Source: Micromonospora sp. WMMD980 (lineage in GTDB: Bacteria; Actinomycetota; Actinomycetes; Mycobacteriales; Micromonosporaceae). From it: DNA of 64,000 nucleotides. Made by a program: the position numbers and the translations under genes. Below are positions 35,217 through 42,947 of the stretch, piece by piece. Numbering within the stretch: the first letter of the stretch is position 1; each line of letters opens with the position of its first letter. Location of the stretch: positions 6,696,001 to 6,760,000 of the forward strand of contig NZ_JARUBE010000003.1 in NCBI RefSeq assembly GCF_029626035.1, written 5' to 3'. The notes beneath the pieces are model-generated. The model was not told where the DNA came from and ran no database searches. It was given only the letters and a program-made list of their open reading frames with translations.

Positions 35217-35993
35217 ATGCGCAAGCGGTGGCTCAGTCTCGCGGCGGGGGTGGCGGTCCTCGCCGCGACCGTGGTCCCGGCGGCGCCGGCGATGGCCGCG
35301 CCCACGTTCAAGGTCCCGTTCCCGTGCAACCAGTCCTGGTCCGGGCAGACTCGGTCGGACCACAGCCCGGCCAACGCGATCGACTTCAACCGCACCGACG
35401 ACCTGGGTGACCCGGTGGTGGCCAGCGCGCCCGGCACCGTCGACGTGGTGACCAACCTCGGCAACACCAGCTACGGCAAGTACGTGCGGATCAACCACGG
35501 TGGCGGCTGGACCACCTACTACGCGCACCTGAACGCCTTCAACGTCTCGGTGGGGCAGACCGTCGGATACGGCCGAGTGATCGGATACGTCGGCACCACC
35601 GGCGGCTCCACCGGACCACACCTGCACTATGAGCAGCGGTCGGGCGGCAGTGCCGTCAAGATCAAGTTCAATGGCGCCCAGGCGCTGTACTGGGGCACGA
35701 AGACCTACAAGAGCGACAACGGCTGCTCCGGGTCGAACACCGGCGCCGGCACGGTGAACACCGCGGGCGCGCCGCTTACCGTGCGCTCGGGCCCGGGCAC
35801 CGGCTACAGCGCGGTCGGCACGGTGGCCGACGGGGCCGGCGTGACGATCCACTGCCAGACCAGCGGCACCACGGTCACCGGCACCTACGGCACCAGCTCG
35901 ATCTGGGACCGGATCGGCTCCGGCCGGTTCGTCTCCGACGCGTACGTCTACACCGGCTACGACGGTTACATCCCGAGCGTGCCCCGCTGCTGA
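35217..35993 (+). CDS. Secreted M23 metallopeptidase with C-terminal SH3-like domain
   Basis: 258 residues from ATG 35217, preceded by GGAGG. The signal peptide ends near PAMA (about 27). The M23 domain (about 30-160) has the zinc ligands His49 and Asp56 (DHSPANAIDF) and His137 in PHLHYE, with His135 catalytic; YYAHLNAFNVSVGQTV is typical. A bacterial SH3-like domain (about 172-258; LTVRSGPGTGYSAVGTVADGAGVTIHC) would bind the cell wall. It would cleave peptide bridges in peptidoglycan or act as an extracellular lytic enzyme. A CebR-type site upstream raises the possibility of control by cellobiose. Confidence 0.88.
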   Translation: MRKRWLSLAAGVAVLAATVVPAAPAMAAPTFKVPFPCNQSWSGQTRSDHSPANAIDFNRTDDLGDPVVASAPGTVDVVTNLGNTSYGKYVRINHGGGWTTYYAHLNAFNVSVGQTVGYGRVIGYVGTTGGSTGPHLHYEQRSGGSAVKIKFNGAQALYWGTKTYKSDNGCSGSNTGAGTVNTAGAPLTVRSGPGTGYSAVGTVADGAGVTIHCQTSGTTVTGTYGTSSIWDRIGSGRFVSDAYVYTGYDGYIPSVPRC

Positions 35994-36036
35994 CGCCGGC
36001 CGGCGCGGGGGCGGCGGCCCCCGCGCCGGAAGCGGG

Positions 36037-36534
36037 TCAGGCGTTCATCCGCCAGATGGCGAAGTTCAGCGCGGCGGCGAACGTGACCCACGCCCAGTAC
36101 GGCAGCATCAGCAGCGTCGCCGGCCGGGACACCCGCCGGAACAGCAGGACGGTCACGCCGATCGCCAGCCACATCAGCACGATCTCGGCGAACGCCAGCC
36201 CGTAGCGGCCGGCGCCGAAGAACAGGGGGGTCCAGATCGCGTTGAGCACCAGCTGTGCGCACCAGGCCCAGAGCGCGGGGCCGAAGCCGACCCGCCGCCA
36301 GACCAGCCAGCCGGCGATCGCGATCAACGCGTAGAGCACGGTCCAGACCGGGCCGAACAGCCACGACGGCGGCGCCCAGGAGGGCTGCTCCAGGCTCTGA
36401 TACTCGGCGGAGGTGCCCCGGACGCCCAGCCCGCCGAGGGCGGCGGCGGCGAACGTGGCGGCGCCGAAGCCGACGAGCGCCCACCATTTCCGGGCCCCGG
36501 CGGTGCGCCGGGCGGCACGCTGCGACATCTCCAT
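36037..36534 (-). CDS. TspO/MBR family membrane protein
   Basis: 165 residues with five membrane helices and the Trp-rich TspO pattern: LEQPSWAPPSWLFGPVWTVLYALIAIAGWLVW, ALWAWCAQLVLNAIWTPLFFG, and PYWAWVTFAAALNFAIWRMN at the end. TspO proteins bind porphyrins and related ligands and are involved in tetrapyrrole handling and stress. The start could be ATG 36534 or 36528. It stands alone. Confidence 0.92.
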   Translation of the reverse strand: MEMSQRAARRTAGARKWWALVGFGAATFAAAALGGLGVRGTSAEYQSLEQPSWAPPSWLFGPVWTVLYALIAIAGWLVWRRVGFGPALWAWCAQLVLNAIWTPLFFGAGRYGLAFAEIVLMWLAIGVTVLLFRRVSRPATLLMLPYWAWVTFAAALNFAIWRMNA

Positions 36535-36676
36535 GGTCGAGATATTGCCGTTTCGCCCCGGGGGCAAACCCCCGAACGCGAAAGCGCCGGGATCGTCAGG
36601 TCCGGGCGCTCCGGTCTGGGAGGACAGAGCACCGGACCCGACGACCCCGGCGGGTCAGGGTGTGGTGGTCGAACGG

Positions 36677-36823
36677 TTACGTGTTGAAGATGCTGACGCC
36701 ACCCGGGCCGACCAGCAGGCCGACGACGATGAGGACGATGCCCCAGAGGATCTGCCGGCGGAAGAGGGCAAGAATTCCGGCGACCACGAGTACGACTGCG
36801 AGAATCCAGAGAATCAGCTCCAT
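36677..36823 (-). CDS. GPGG-motif small membrane protein
   Basis: 48 residues: MELILWILAVVLVVAGILAL, then FRRQ, a second hydrophobic stretch ILWGIVLIVVGLLV and the ending GPGGVSIFNT. Two short helices with an FRRQ turn and a terminal GPGG motif match a conserved family of tiny actinobacterial membrane proteins of unknown role. There is no strong ribosome site before ATG 36823. It lies 43 bases downstream of the metallophosphoesterase gene on the same strand. Confidence 0.85.
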   Translation of the reverse strand: MELILWILAVVLVVAGILALFRRQILWGIVLIVVGLLVGPGGVSIFNT

Positions 36824-36866
36824 GGCGGCTGGATACCCGGGCGTCCGATCCCGGAAACCCCGTCCC

Positions 36867-37592
36867 TCAGTCGATCTGATCTCCCAGGTGGAACACGCTG
36901 TACGCCTGCTTGATCACGGGGTGCGCGACGTTGCGGACCCGGACCCCGCCCGGGGTGGTGCCCCGCTCGGTGCCGTGGTGCGCGTGCCCGTGCAGCGCGA
37001 GCGCGGTGGGGGCCGAGTCGATCGCCTGCCCGAGCTGGTAGCAGCCGAGGAACGGATAGATCTCCAGCGGCTCACCGGCGAGCGTGTCCGGCACCGGGGC
37101 GTAGTGGGTGAGCGCGACGAGCGCGTCGCACTCCAGCGAGAGAAGCGCGGACGCCAGCGCGTCGGCACTCTCCCGGGTGGTCCGCACGAACGACTTCATC
37201 TCCGGCTCGCCGAAGTCGCTGGCGCACCGCCCGGCGAAGCCGCCGCCGAAGCCCTTCACCCCGGCCACCCCGAGGCGCCCGCCGGCGCACTCCAGCACGG
37301 TCCCGGTGCCCTCCAGCACGGTGATCCCGGCATCGGAGAGCACCTTGACCACCTGCGGCACCTGGTCGCACTGGTGGTCGTGGTTGCCCAGCACGGTGAT
37401 CACCGGCACTCCGAGGTCGCCGAACTCGCGCGCCACGCAGCGCGCCTCGGCCTCGGTGCCGTGCCGGGTCAGGTCCCCGGCGAGCAGCAGCACGTCCGCG
37501 CAGTCCGGCAACTCCTCCAGCGCCGGGCGGAACCGGCCCACCACGTCCTCGTCCACGTGCACGTCGCCGACGGCGGCGATCCGGATCACCAT
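36867..37592 (-). CDS. Calcineurin-like metallophosphoesterase
   Basis: 241 residues with all five metallophosphoesterase blocks: GDVHVDED, LLAGDLTRHG, VLGNHDHQ, ALTHYAPV and HGHAHHG. Two metal ions would be bound; the substrate is unknown (phosphodiester or phosphomonoester). No signal peptide, so cytoplasmic. It begins 10 bases after the stop of the BON-domain gene and is probably in one operon with it and the nucleotidyltransferase gene. Confidence 0.88.
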   Translation of the reverse strand: MVIRIAAVGDVHVDEDVVGRFRPALEELPDCADVLLLAGDLTRHGTEAEARCVAREFGDLGVPVITVLGNHDHQCDQVPQVVKVLSDAGITVLEGTGTVLECAGGRLGVAGVKGFGGGFAGRCASDFGEPEMKSFVRTTRESADALASALLSLECDALVALTHYAPVPDTLAGEPLEIYPFLGCYQLGQAIDSAPTALALHGHAHHGTERGTTPGGVRVRNVAHPVIKQAYSVFHLGDQID

Positions 37593-37602
37593 CGAACCTC
37601 CC

Positions 37603-37872
37603 TCACGGCAGCTCCTCGACCTGGCTGGGCGCCTGCGTGCGGATCACGCCGATGTCGCTGGTCACCGGCGTGTCGGGGAAGCGCTCGGCCACCCGCCGCA
37701 GGATCTCCTCCCGCCGGTGCGGGCTCTCCACCTCGCCGGAGAGCACCAGCCCGCGCTCGTGGCGCGCCACGGTGATCCCCTGTTCGGCCACGGACGGGTC
37801 CTCGGTCAGCATGTTCTGGATCTCGGCCTCGACGTATTCGTCCGGAGGCACGTCGCCGGGCTGTCCGGTCAC
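37603..37872 (-). CDS. BON domain protein
   Basis: 89 residues from GTG 37872, whose GTGA overlaps the stop of the upstream gene. A BON-like fold covers most of the protein (YVEAEIQNMLTEDPSVAEQGITVARHERGLVLSGEVESPHRREEI). In other proteins BON domains bind membranes or small ligands and accompany stress responses. No signal peptide is present, so here it is cytoplasmic. Confidence 0.82.
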   Translation of the reverse strand: MTGQPGDVPPDEYVEAEIQNMLTEDPSVAEQGITVARHERGLVLSGEVESPHRREEILRRVAERFPDTPVTSDIGVIRTQAPSQVEELP

Positions 37873-38450
37873 GGGATCTCCCTTCCGCCGGGCGCGCCGC
37901 CGGGCAGCACGTCCAGCCGGTCGAGCAGCACCAGGAACGCCTCCGCGTACGGCGAGTGCTGCGTTTCCTTCCGTACCCGTTCCCAGTCGATCTGCTCCCG
38001 CAGCGAGCGGGCGAGCGGCAGGGCCCGGGCGAAGTCGCAGTAGTGCTGGGAGAAGCTGAGCAGCTTGTGCACCATGAGCTGGCTGGCCGAGAGCACCGGC
38101 ATGCGGATCGCGTCGACCGGCCGCACGATCGTGTCGGCGAACGTCTCCTCGGTCACCGGGGTCTCGATCGGCCGGTGGATGAGGTCCACCATCCGGCCCT
38201 CGTCGTAGACCTTGACCAGCCAGTCCTCCGGCGGGCGCTCGGCGGTGAAGCCCGCCTCGACGAGCGCCTCCAGCGCCCGGTCGACGTCGGCCTCCCGGAG
38301 CAGGAAGTCGACGTCGTGGTCGCCGGAGTGACCGCCGTGCGCGTACACCGCGAAGCTGCCGCCCAGCGCGAACGGGATCTCGGACTGCTTGAGCACGGCG
38401 GCGACCTTCTTCAGCGTGTGCACCAGGGTCTCGTCCCCGCGCTCGGCCAT
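37869..38450 (-). CDS. Nucleotidyltransferase-fold protein
   Basis: 193 residues. The N-terminal part has the nucleotidyltransferase signature GGSFAVYAHGG and DHDVDFLL, followed by VDRALEALVEAGF. A helical C-terminal part holds HKLLSFSQHYCDFA, like the DUF6036/AbiEii group. It could transfer nucleotides to a protein or small molecule; no cognate antitoxin-like gene is adjacent, and the next gene (overlapping by 4 bases) is a BON protein. Function unknown. Confidence 0.75.
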   Translation of the reverse strand: MAERGDETLVHTLKKVAAVLKQSEIPFALGGSFAVYAHGGHSGDHDVDFLLREADVDRALEALVEAGFTAERPPEDWLVKVYDEGRMVDLIHRPIETPVTEETFADTIVRPVDAIRMPVLSASQLMVHKLLSFSQHYCDFARALPLARSLREQIDWERVRKETQHSPYAEAFLVLLDRLDVLPGGAPGGREIP

Positions 38451-38541
38451 CTGGGTCTCCCGTCGTCGTCAGGGGCGGTGAGATTGAGTGGCGTACCCGG
38501 CGGATGCTCCGGTCACACCTTCCGCATCCACCTGGGGAGGA

Positions 38542-39318
38542 ATGCGACAAAAAGGCAGCCGCGAGCACGTGTCGGATAACCTGGGGAAGGTGGCCAGCTC
38601 ACTGCGGACGCGGCGCGGCGGGGCCCGACTGCGCGCCGTCGCCCTGATCGGCATCGACGGTTCGGGCAAGACCACCCAGGCACGTCTGCTCGCCGAGGCG
38701 CTCAGCGCCGCCGGGCATCCGGCCACCTACCACCGCAACGCCGGCGGCCGGCGCTGGCTCGGCCGGCTCGCCCAGCGGGTCGGCCGGCCGGACGCGCAGC
38801 GCCTCGTCGGGCGCGACGGCCTGCTCGCGGTCGAGTCCGTGCTGCGCTGGCTGGCCATCGCGCTCGCGCTGCTCAGCTGCCTGGCCACCGGCCGTACCGC
38901 GGTGATGGACCGCTGGTCCGCCTGCCAGTACGCCAGCATCCGGGCGCACGGGGGGCAGCGCTGGGAGCGGCTGGCCCGGGCCGGCTACCGGGTCTTCCCG
39001 CCGCCCCGGGTCACCTTCCTGCTGACCGTCGACCCGGCCGAGGCGTACCGGCGGATCGAGCGGCGCGGCACCGATCACGAGAGCATGCGGTGGCTCACCG
39101 CCGCCGACGCCGCCTACCGGTCGCTGCCGGAGTACGCCGGTTTCGTGGTGGTGGACGGCGGCGGCACGCCGAAGGACGTGTCCCGCCGGATCCGGGCGCA
39201 CCTGAGCGAGTGGCTGCCGGACGACCCGTCCACCGTCGCCGACTCGCCGCCGGACGGCACCCCGGGCCCGTCCGGCGGTGGCCGGGACGGCCCGGTGCCG
39301 GCTCAGGCCCGCCCGTAG
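38542..39318 (+). CDS. Thymidylate kinase-like P-loop kinase
   Basis: 258 residues from ATG 38542; the start is uncertain (GTG 38488 or GTG 38569 are possible). The P-loop is LIGIDGSGKTTQ. The MDRWSACQYASIRAHGG segment carries the DR motif of thymidylate kinases, and the LID-like region is ERRGTDHESMRW. The C-terminal 45 residues are disordered. An ordinary dTMP kinase would be about 210 residues and better conserved, so this is probably a divergent paralogue. It is convergent with the oxidoreductase gene, with 16 bases overlapping. Confidence 0.75.
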   Translation: MRQKGSREHVSDNLGKVASSLRTRRGGARLRAVALIGIDGSGKTTQARLLAEALSAAGHPATYHRNAGGRRWLGRLAQRVGRPDAQRLVGRDGLLAVESVLRWLAIALALLSCLATGRTAVMDRWSACQYASIRAHGGQRWERLARAGYRVFPPPRVTFLLTVDPAEAYRRIERRGTDHESMRWLTAADAAYRSLPEYAGFVVVDGGGTPKDVSRRIRAHLSEWLPDDPSTVADSPPDGTPGPSGGGRDGPVPAQARP

Positions 39319-39986
39319 ACCGGGACGCTCGCGCCGCTGGTCGGCGCGGACTCCTCGCCGGCCAGGAAGCGGATCACCGTGGCGATCTCGGCCGGTGGCA
39401 CCCACCGCTGGTGGTCGGCCTCGGGTCGGGCGGCCCGGTTGGCCGGGGTGTCGACGACGCTGGGCAGCACCGTGTTGCACCGCACCCCGCGCTGCCGGTA
39501 CTCGACCGCCACCGCGTTGCCGAACGCCTGCACCGCGGCCTTGGCGGTGACGTAGCCGGCCGCGCCGGGGAAGGGCGCCACCGCCGCCCGCGCCGAGACG
39601 CAGACCACCGCGCCGCCGCCGGCCGCGACCAGGTGCGGCAGCGACGCGTGGGTGACCAGGTACGTCGGGCGGAGGTTGAGCCGCAGCAGCCGCTCGAACT
39701 CCTCGACCGGGGTCTCGTGCACCAGCCCGCCGCTGGCGTACCCGCCGACGAGGTTGACCACCGCGCGCAGCGGCGCCGCGGGCTCGGCGGTCGCCGCCGC
39801 CACCGCCGCCGCGGCCCCCTCGAGGGTGAGCAGGTCCGCCACCACCCGGACCGGGCCCTCGGCCGCCGTCTCCCCGGCCTCCCGACCGGGTACGACCACC
39901 CGCCAGCCGTCGGAGAGGAACGCGGCGGTGACCGCGCCGCCCAGCCCACCCGTGCCTCCGGTCACCAGCACCGTGCGATCCACCAT
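39303..39986 (-). CDS. Short-chain dehydrogenase/reductase
   Basis: 227 residues from ATG 39986 (GTG 39992 is possible). It has the Rossmann motif VTGGTGGLGGAV, NLVGGYASGG in the NAG position, catalytic Ser in VCVSARAAV and YVTAK (Tyr-x3-Lys). The NVVS-like core is complete, so it should be an active NAD(P)-dependent oxidoreductase. Substrate unknown. Confidence 0.88.
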   Translation of the reverse strand: MVDRTVLVTGGTGGLGGAVTAAFLSDGWRVVVPGREAGETAAEGPVRVVADLLTLEGAAAAVAAATAEPAAPLRAVVNLVGGYASGGLVHETPVEEFERLLRLNLRPTYLVTHASLPHLVAAGGGAVVCVSARAAVAPFPGAAGYVTAKAAVQAFGNAVAVEYRQRGVRCNTVLPSVVDTPANRAARPEADHQRWVPPAEIATVIRFLAGEESAPTSGASVPVYGRA

Positions 39987-40087
39987 GACCACACGTTAGC
40001 CGCCGAGGGTCCGCCGGCCGCCCGGCGCAGCACCACACGGCGGTCACGAAGAGCGACTCCGAGGTGCGGCGGCGGGTCGGGCCGCCG

Positions 40088-40219
40088 CCGCCTTTGCTCT
40101 GCAGCCATCGCCGCAGCAGGCACCGATAGTGACCGCTGGTCCGGCCGCGCCACAGAGGTTCCCTCCCTGTAAGGCCAGGTAGATGCACTGATGCACATGT
40201 GGCTGCAGAGCAAAGGCGG
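40088..40219. repeat. 132-bp element bounded by 20-bp perfect inverted repeats
   Basis: ccgcctttgctctgcagcca (40088-40107) recurs as its exact complement at 40200-40219. Between them are 92 bases with no open frame. The whole region 40020-40644 (625 bases) holds no convincing gene, only this element and a weak promoter at its right end. The structure resembles a miniature inverted-repeat element or a large RNA hairpin. Target-site duplication is not obvious. Confidence 0.7.
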
Positions 40220-40626
40220 TGGAATGCCTCTCGCCCGTCCCGGAAGTAACGGTCACTCTGAGCAACCGAATGTCCGTCACCCTTAGTGATGTCACCGCAC
40301 GGTCGCGTCGGCTCCGTACGACGCGCCGTTGGGTGTCGTCGGAGACCCGCCCGTGCCCGGCCGGGCCGGCGCGCGTGCGACGCCGTGGCGTGCCACCGAG
40401 GCGGTCGGCGCGGCGGCGGGAGGTCCGCCCGGCTGACCGGTGGACCGATGCCGGCCGTCCGGGCCGGGTGGGCGGCGTGACGGTCGATCAGACGCACCTC
40501 CGACGGGCCGAGTCGGCCGGACCGGGGAGGCGGGCCGGGCTGCGGTGATGGAACCCTGGGCGGGGCCGGGCGCGGAAGGCGGTAAATTTCCCGATACGCG
40601 GCGTCATGGTTGACGCTCAGGCCCTC

Positions 40627-40641
40627 TGAAAGTAAGTTTCA
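40627..40641 (+). promoter_or_regulatory. Likely autoregulatory MurR/RpiR operator
   Basis: TGAAA-gtaag-TTTCA, a 5-bp perfect inverted repeat with 5-base centre, lies 4 bases before the regulator start. A possible -35 (TTGACG, 40610-40615) sits upstream. The spacing suits repression by the regulator encoded just downstream. Confidence 0.6.
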
Positions 40642-40644
40642 TCC

Positions 40645-41559
40645 GTGGTGAAAAGTCCGAAGATTTCTGCGAGTCACGAGCCCGGTGGACTGATCGTCCA
40701 CATCAGCGGGCTCCTGCCCTCGCTGTCCCCGGCCGAGCAGCGGGTGGCCCGGCTGGTCGTCGCCGATCCGGCGGACGCGGCCCGACGCACCATCACCGAT
40801 CTCGCCACCGCCGCCGAGACGTCCGAGGCGACCGTCATCCGGTTCTGCCGCTCGGTCGGCATGGACGGCTACCCCCAGCTACGCATCCGGCTCGCCGCCG
40901 AGGCCGCCCGCCGGGTCGAGCCGCCGGACGCCCGGGTGGTCGGCGGCGACATCCCGCCCGGCGCCGACCTGGCCCAGATCATCGCCACCATCGCGTTCAA
41001 CGACGCGCGCGCGGTCGAGGAGACCGCCGAGCAGCTCGACCCCGCGGTCTGCGAGCAGGTGGTCGAGGCGATCGGAGCGGCCGGCCGGATCGACGTCTAC
41101 GGCGCCGGCGCGAGCGGCTTCGTCGCCTCCGACTTCCAGCAGAAGCTGCACCGCATCGGCCGCATCGCGTTCTACTTCCCGGACGTGCACACCGCGCTCA
41201 CCTCGGCCGCGCTGCTGGGCCGCGGCGACGTCGCGGTCGGCATCTCGCACACCGGCACCACCTCCGACGTCATCGAGGTCCTGGAGCAGGCCCGGGCGCG
41301 CGGGGCCACCACGGTGGCGCTGACCAACTTCCCGCGGTCGCCGATCACCGAGGTCGCCGACCACGTGCTCACCACCGCGGCCCGCGAGACGACCTACCGG
41401 TCCGGCGCCACGGCGAGCCGGCTGGCCCAGCTCACCGTGGTCGACTGCCTCTTCGTCGGGGTGGCCGCGCGCAGCCGGGCCAGGACGAAGAAAGCTCTGG
41501 AGGCCACCGCCGAGGCCGTCCGGTCGCGCCGGGTCGGCCCCGGCCGGAGGCGGGCATGA
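40645..41559 (+). CDS. murR: MurR/RpiR-family regulator with SIS domain
   Basis: 304 residues from GTG 40645 or 40648. A RpiR-type helix-turn-helix (about 20-95; LSPAEQRVARLVVADP, TSEATVIRFCRSVGMDGYPQLRIRL) is followed by a SIS sugar-phosphate-binding domain (about 130-270; DVYGAGASGFVASDFQQKL, GISHTGTTSDVIEVL). Its ATGA overlaps murQ, so it most likely senses N-acetylmuramic acid 6-phosphate and controls recycling of cell-wall amino sugars. Confidence 0.93.
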   Translation: MVKSPKISASHEPGGLIVHISGLLPSLSPAEQRVARLVVADPADAARRTITDLATAAETSEATVIRFCRSVGMDGYPQLRIRLAAEAARRVEPPDARVVGGDIPPGADLAQIIATIAFNDARAVEETAEQLDPAVCEQVVEAIGAAGRIDVYGAGASGFVASDFQQKLHRIGRIAFYFPDVHTALTSAALLGRGDVAVGISHTGTTSDVIEVLEQARARGATTVALTNFPRSPITEVADHVLTTAARETTYRSGATASRLAQLTVVDCLFVGVAARSRARTKKALEATAEAVRSRRVGPGRRRA

Positions 41560-42503
41560 CGGCGGGCCGGGTGGAGCGCGACGAGGTCGCCGCGATGCGT
41601 CCGGTGGTCCGCGTCGGCGCGCCGACCGAACGGCGCAACCCGCAGAGCGTCGACCTCGACCTGATGTCGACCCGGGACGTGCTCACCGTCATCAACGAGG
41701 CCGACCGGCGGGTGCCGGCCGCGGTGGCCGCCGTGCTCGACGAGATCGCCGAGACCGTCGACCTGGCCGTCGCCGCGCTGCGCGGCGGGCGTCGGGTGCA
41801 CTACTTCGGCGCCGGCACGTCCGGCCGCCTCGGCGTGCTGGACGCGGCCGAGCTGGCCCCCACGTTCAACTCGCCGCGGCACTGGTTCTGCGCGCACCTG
41901 GCGGGTGGCCCGGAGGCCATGTGGCGAGCCGTCGAGGACGCCGAGGACGACGAGCGCGGCGGCGCCGCCGAGGCGGGCGAGTGCGTGCGCGCCGGCGACC
42001 TGGTGGTGGGCCTGGCGGCCAGCGGGCGCACCCCGTACGTCCTGGGCGCGCTCGCCGCGTCCCGGGCCCAGGGCGCCGGGACGGTGCTGCTCTGCGCCAA
42101 TCCGGAGGCCGAGGCCGCCGGATCGGTGGACGTGTTCATCGGGGTGGACACCGGACCCGAGGTGGTCACCGGGTCGACCCGGATGAAGGCCGGCACCGCG
42201 CAGAAGCTGGTGCTCAACACGTTCTCCACCGCCGTGATGGTGCGACTGGGGCGGGTCTACTCGAATCTGATGATCGACATGGTGGCCACCAACGCGAAGC
42301 TGCGCGGCCGGATGATCTCGATCCTGATGGAGGCGACCGGGTGCGCCGAGGAGGTCTGCCGGGTCGCTCTCCAGCAGGCCGACGGCGATCTCAAGACCGC
42401 GCTCGTCGCGCTGGTGAGCGGCGCCGAGGTGCCCGCCGCGCGGGCCGCCCTGGCCCGCTCCGCCGACCAGGTCCGCGACGCCCTGGACCTGCTCGCCTCC
42501 TGA
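41556..42503 (+). CDS. murQ: N-acetylmuramic acid 6-phosphate etherase
   Basis: 315 residues. MurQ removes the lactyl ether from N-acetylmuramic acid 6-phosphate to give N-acetylglucosamine 6-phosphate and lactate. Signatures: ERRNPQSVDLDLMSTRDVL, YFGAGTSGRLGVLDAAELAPTF, GLAASGRTPYVLGAL, GSTRMKAGTAQKLVLN and the C-terminal helix region. It is translationally coupled to murR (4-base overlap). It lets the cell reuse muropeptide sugars, consistent with the nearby wall hydrolases. Confidence 0.96.
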   Translation: MTAGRVERDEVAAMRPVVRVGAPTERRNPQSVDLDLMSTRDVLTVINEADRRVPAAVAAVLDEIAETVDLAVAALRGGRRVHYFGAGTSGRLGVLDAAELAPTFNSPRHWFCAHLAGGPEAMWRAVEDAEDDERGGAAEAGECVRAGDLVVGLAASGRTPYVLGALAASRAQGAGTVLLCANPEAEAAGSVDVFIGVDTGPEVVTGSTRMKAGTAQKLVLNTFSTAVMVRLGRVYSNLMIDMVATNAKLRGRMISILMEATGCAEEVCRVALQQADGDLKTALVALVSGAEVPAARAALARSADQVRDALDLLAS

Positions 42504-42947
42504 GTCCGCGCCCTTCCCACCCGCCGGTGCATCCGCCCGGCGGGTGCGACGCGTATCACGTGACGGGAGGGGACGTCTCTCCCCGCGCGGATTGTTCAAC
42601 GAGGCGGAGGGTAATCCTTCCGCGTGGCTGAACCGACCGGTCCGGTCCGTGCGTATCCCGCAGTGACCAGGATCGCAAAGGCGCGGTGACGGGGCTCGCT
42701 GTGTTCATGGAACACGCAATGGTGACATTCCATGGGCGGGCGACGGCTCCGCTGCTCCGGGCCCCGTTCACCAGGGCGTCCACGGGCCGCCCGAGCAGGG
42801 GTCCTGACAGGAAACATGGACCGGGCTCTCAGCTACTACTCAGGCATTCGTGACAGTTTCGACTCACGGCATGGAATCCCCGACACGTCACATCTGTTGT
42901 GTAGGTGTCAGCACCTACGGGCACAGCGGAAGTTACGGGGAGGGCTG
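42504..42947 (+). promoter_or_regulatory. 444-base region upstream of the sigma factor gene with several hairpins
   Basis: No gene is supported. Visible elements: gcggaggg-taat-ccttccgc (42604-42623), possibly the murQ terminator; CATGGAA ... TTCCATG around 42713-42741; and a perfect 7-bp hairpin GTAGGTG-tcag-CACCTAC (42901-42918), 30 bases before the sigma factor start and overlapping the likely leader RNA. Confidence 0.5.

Noticed and set aside
40044..40295. An 83-residue minus-strand frame in the 40-kb gap.
   Set aside because: It runs through both inverted-repeat arms, has no ribosome site and no recognisable domain.
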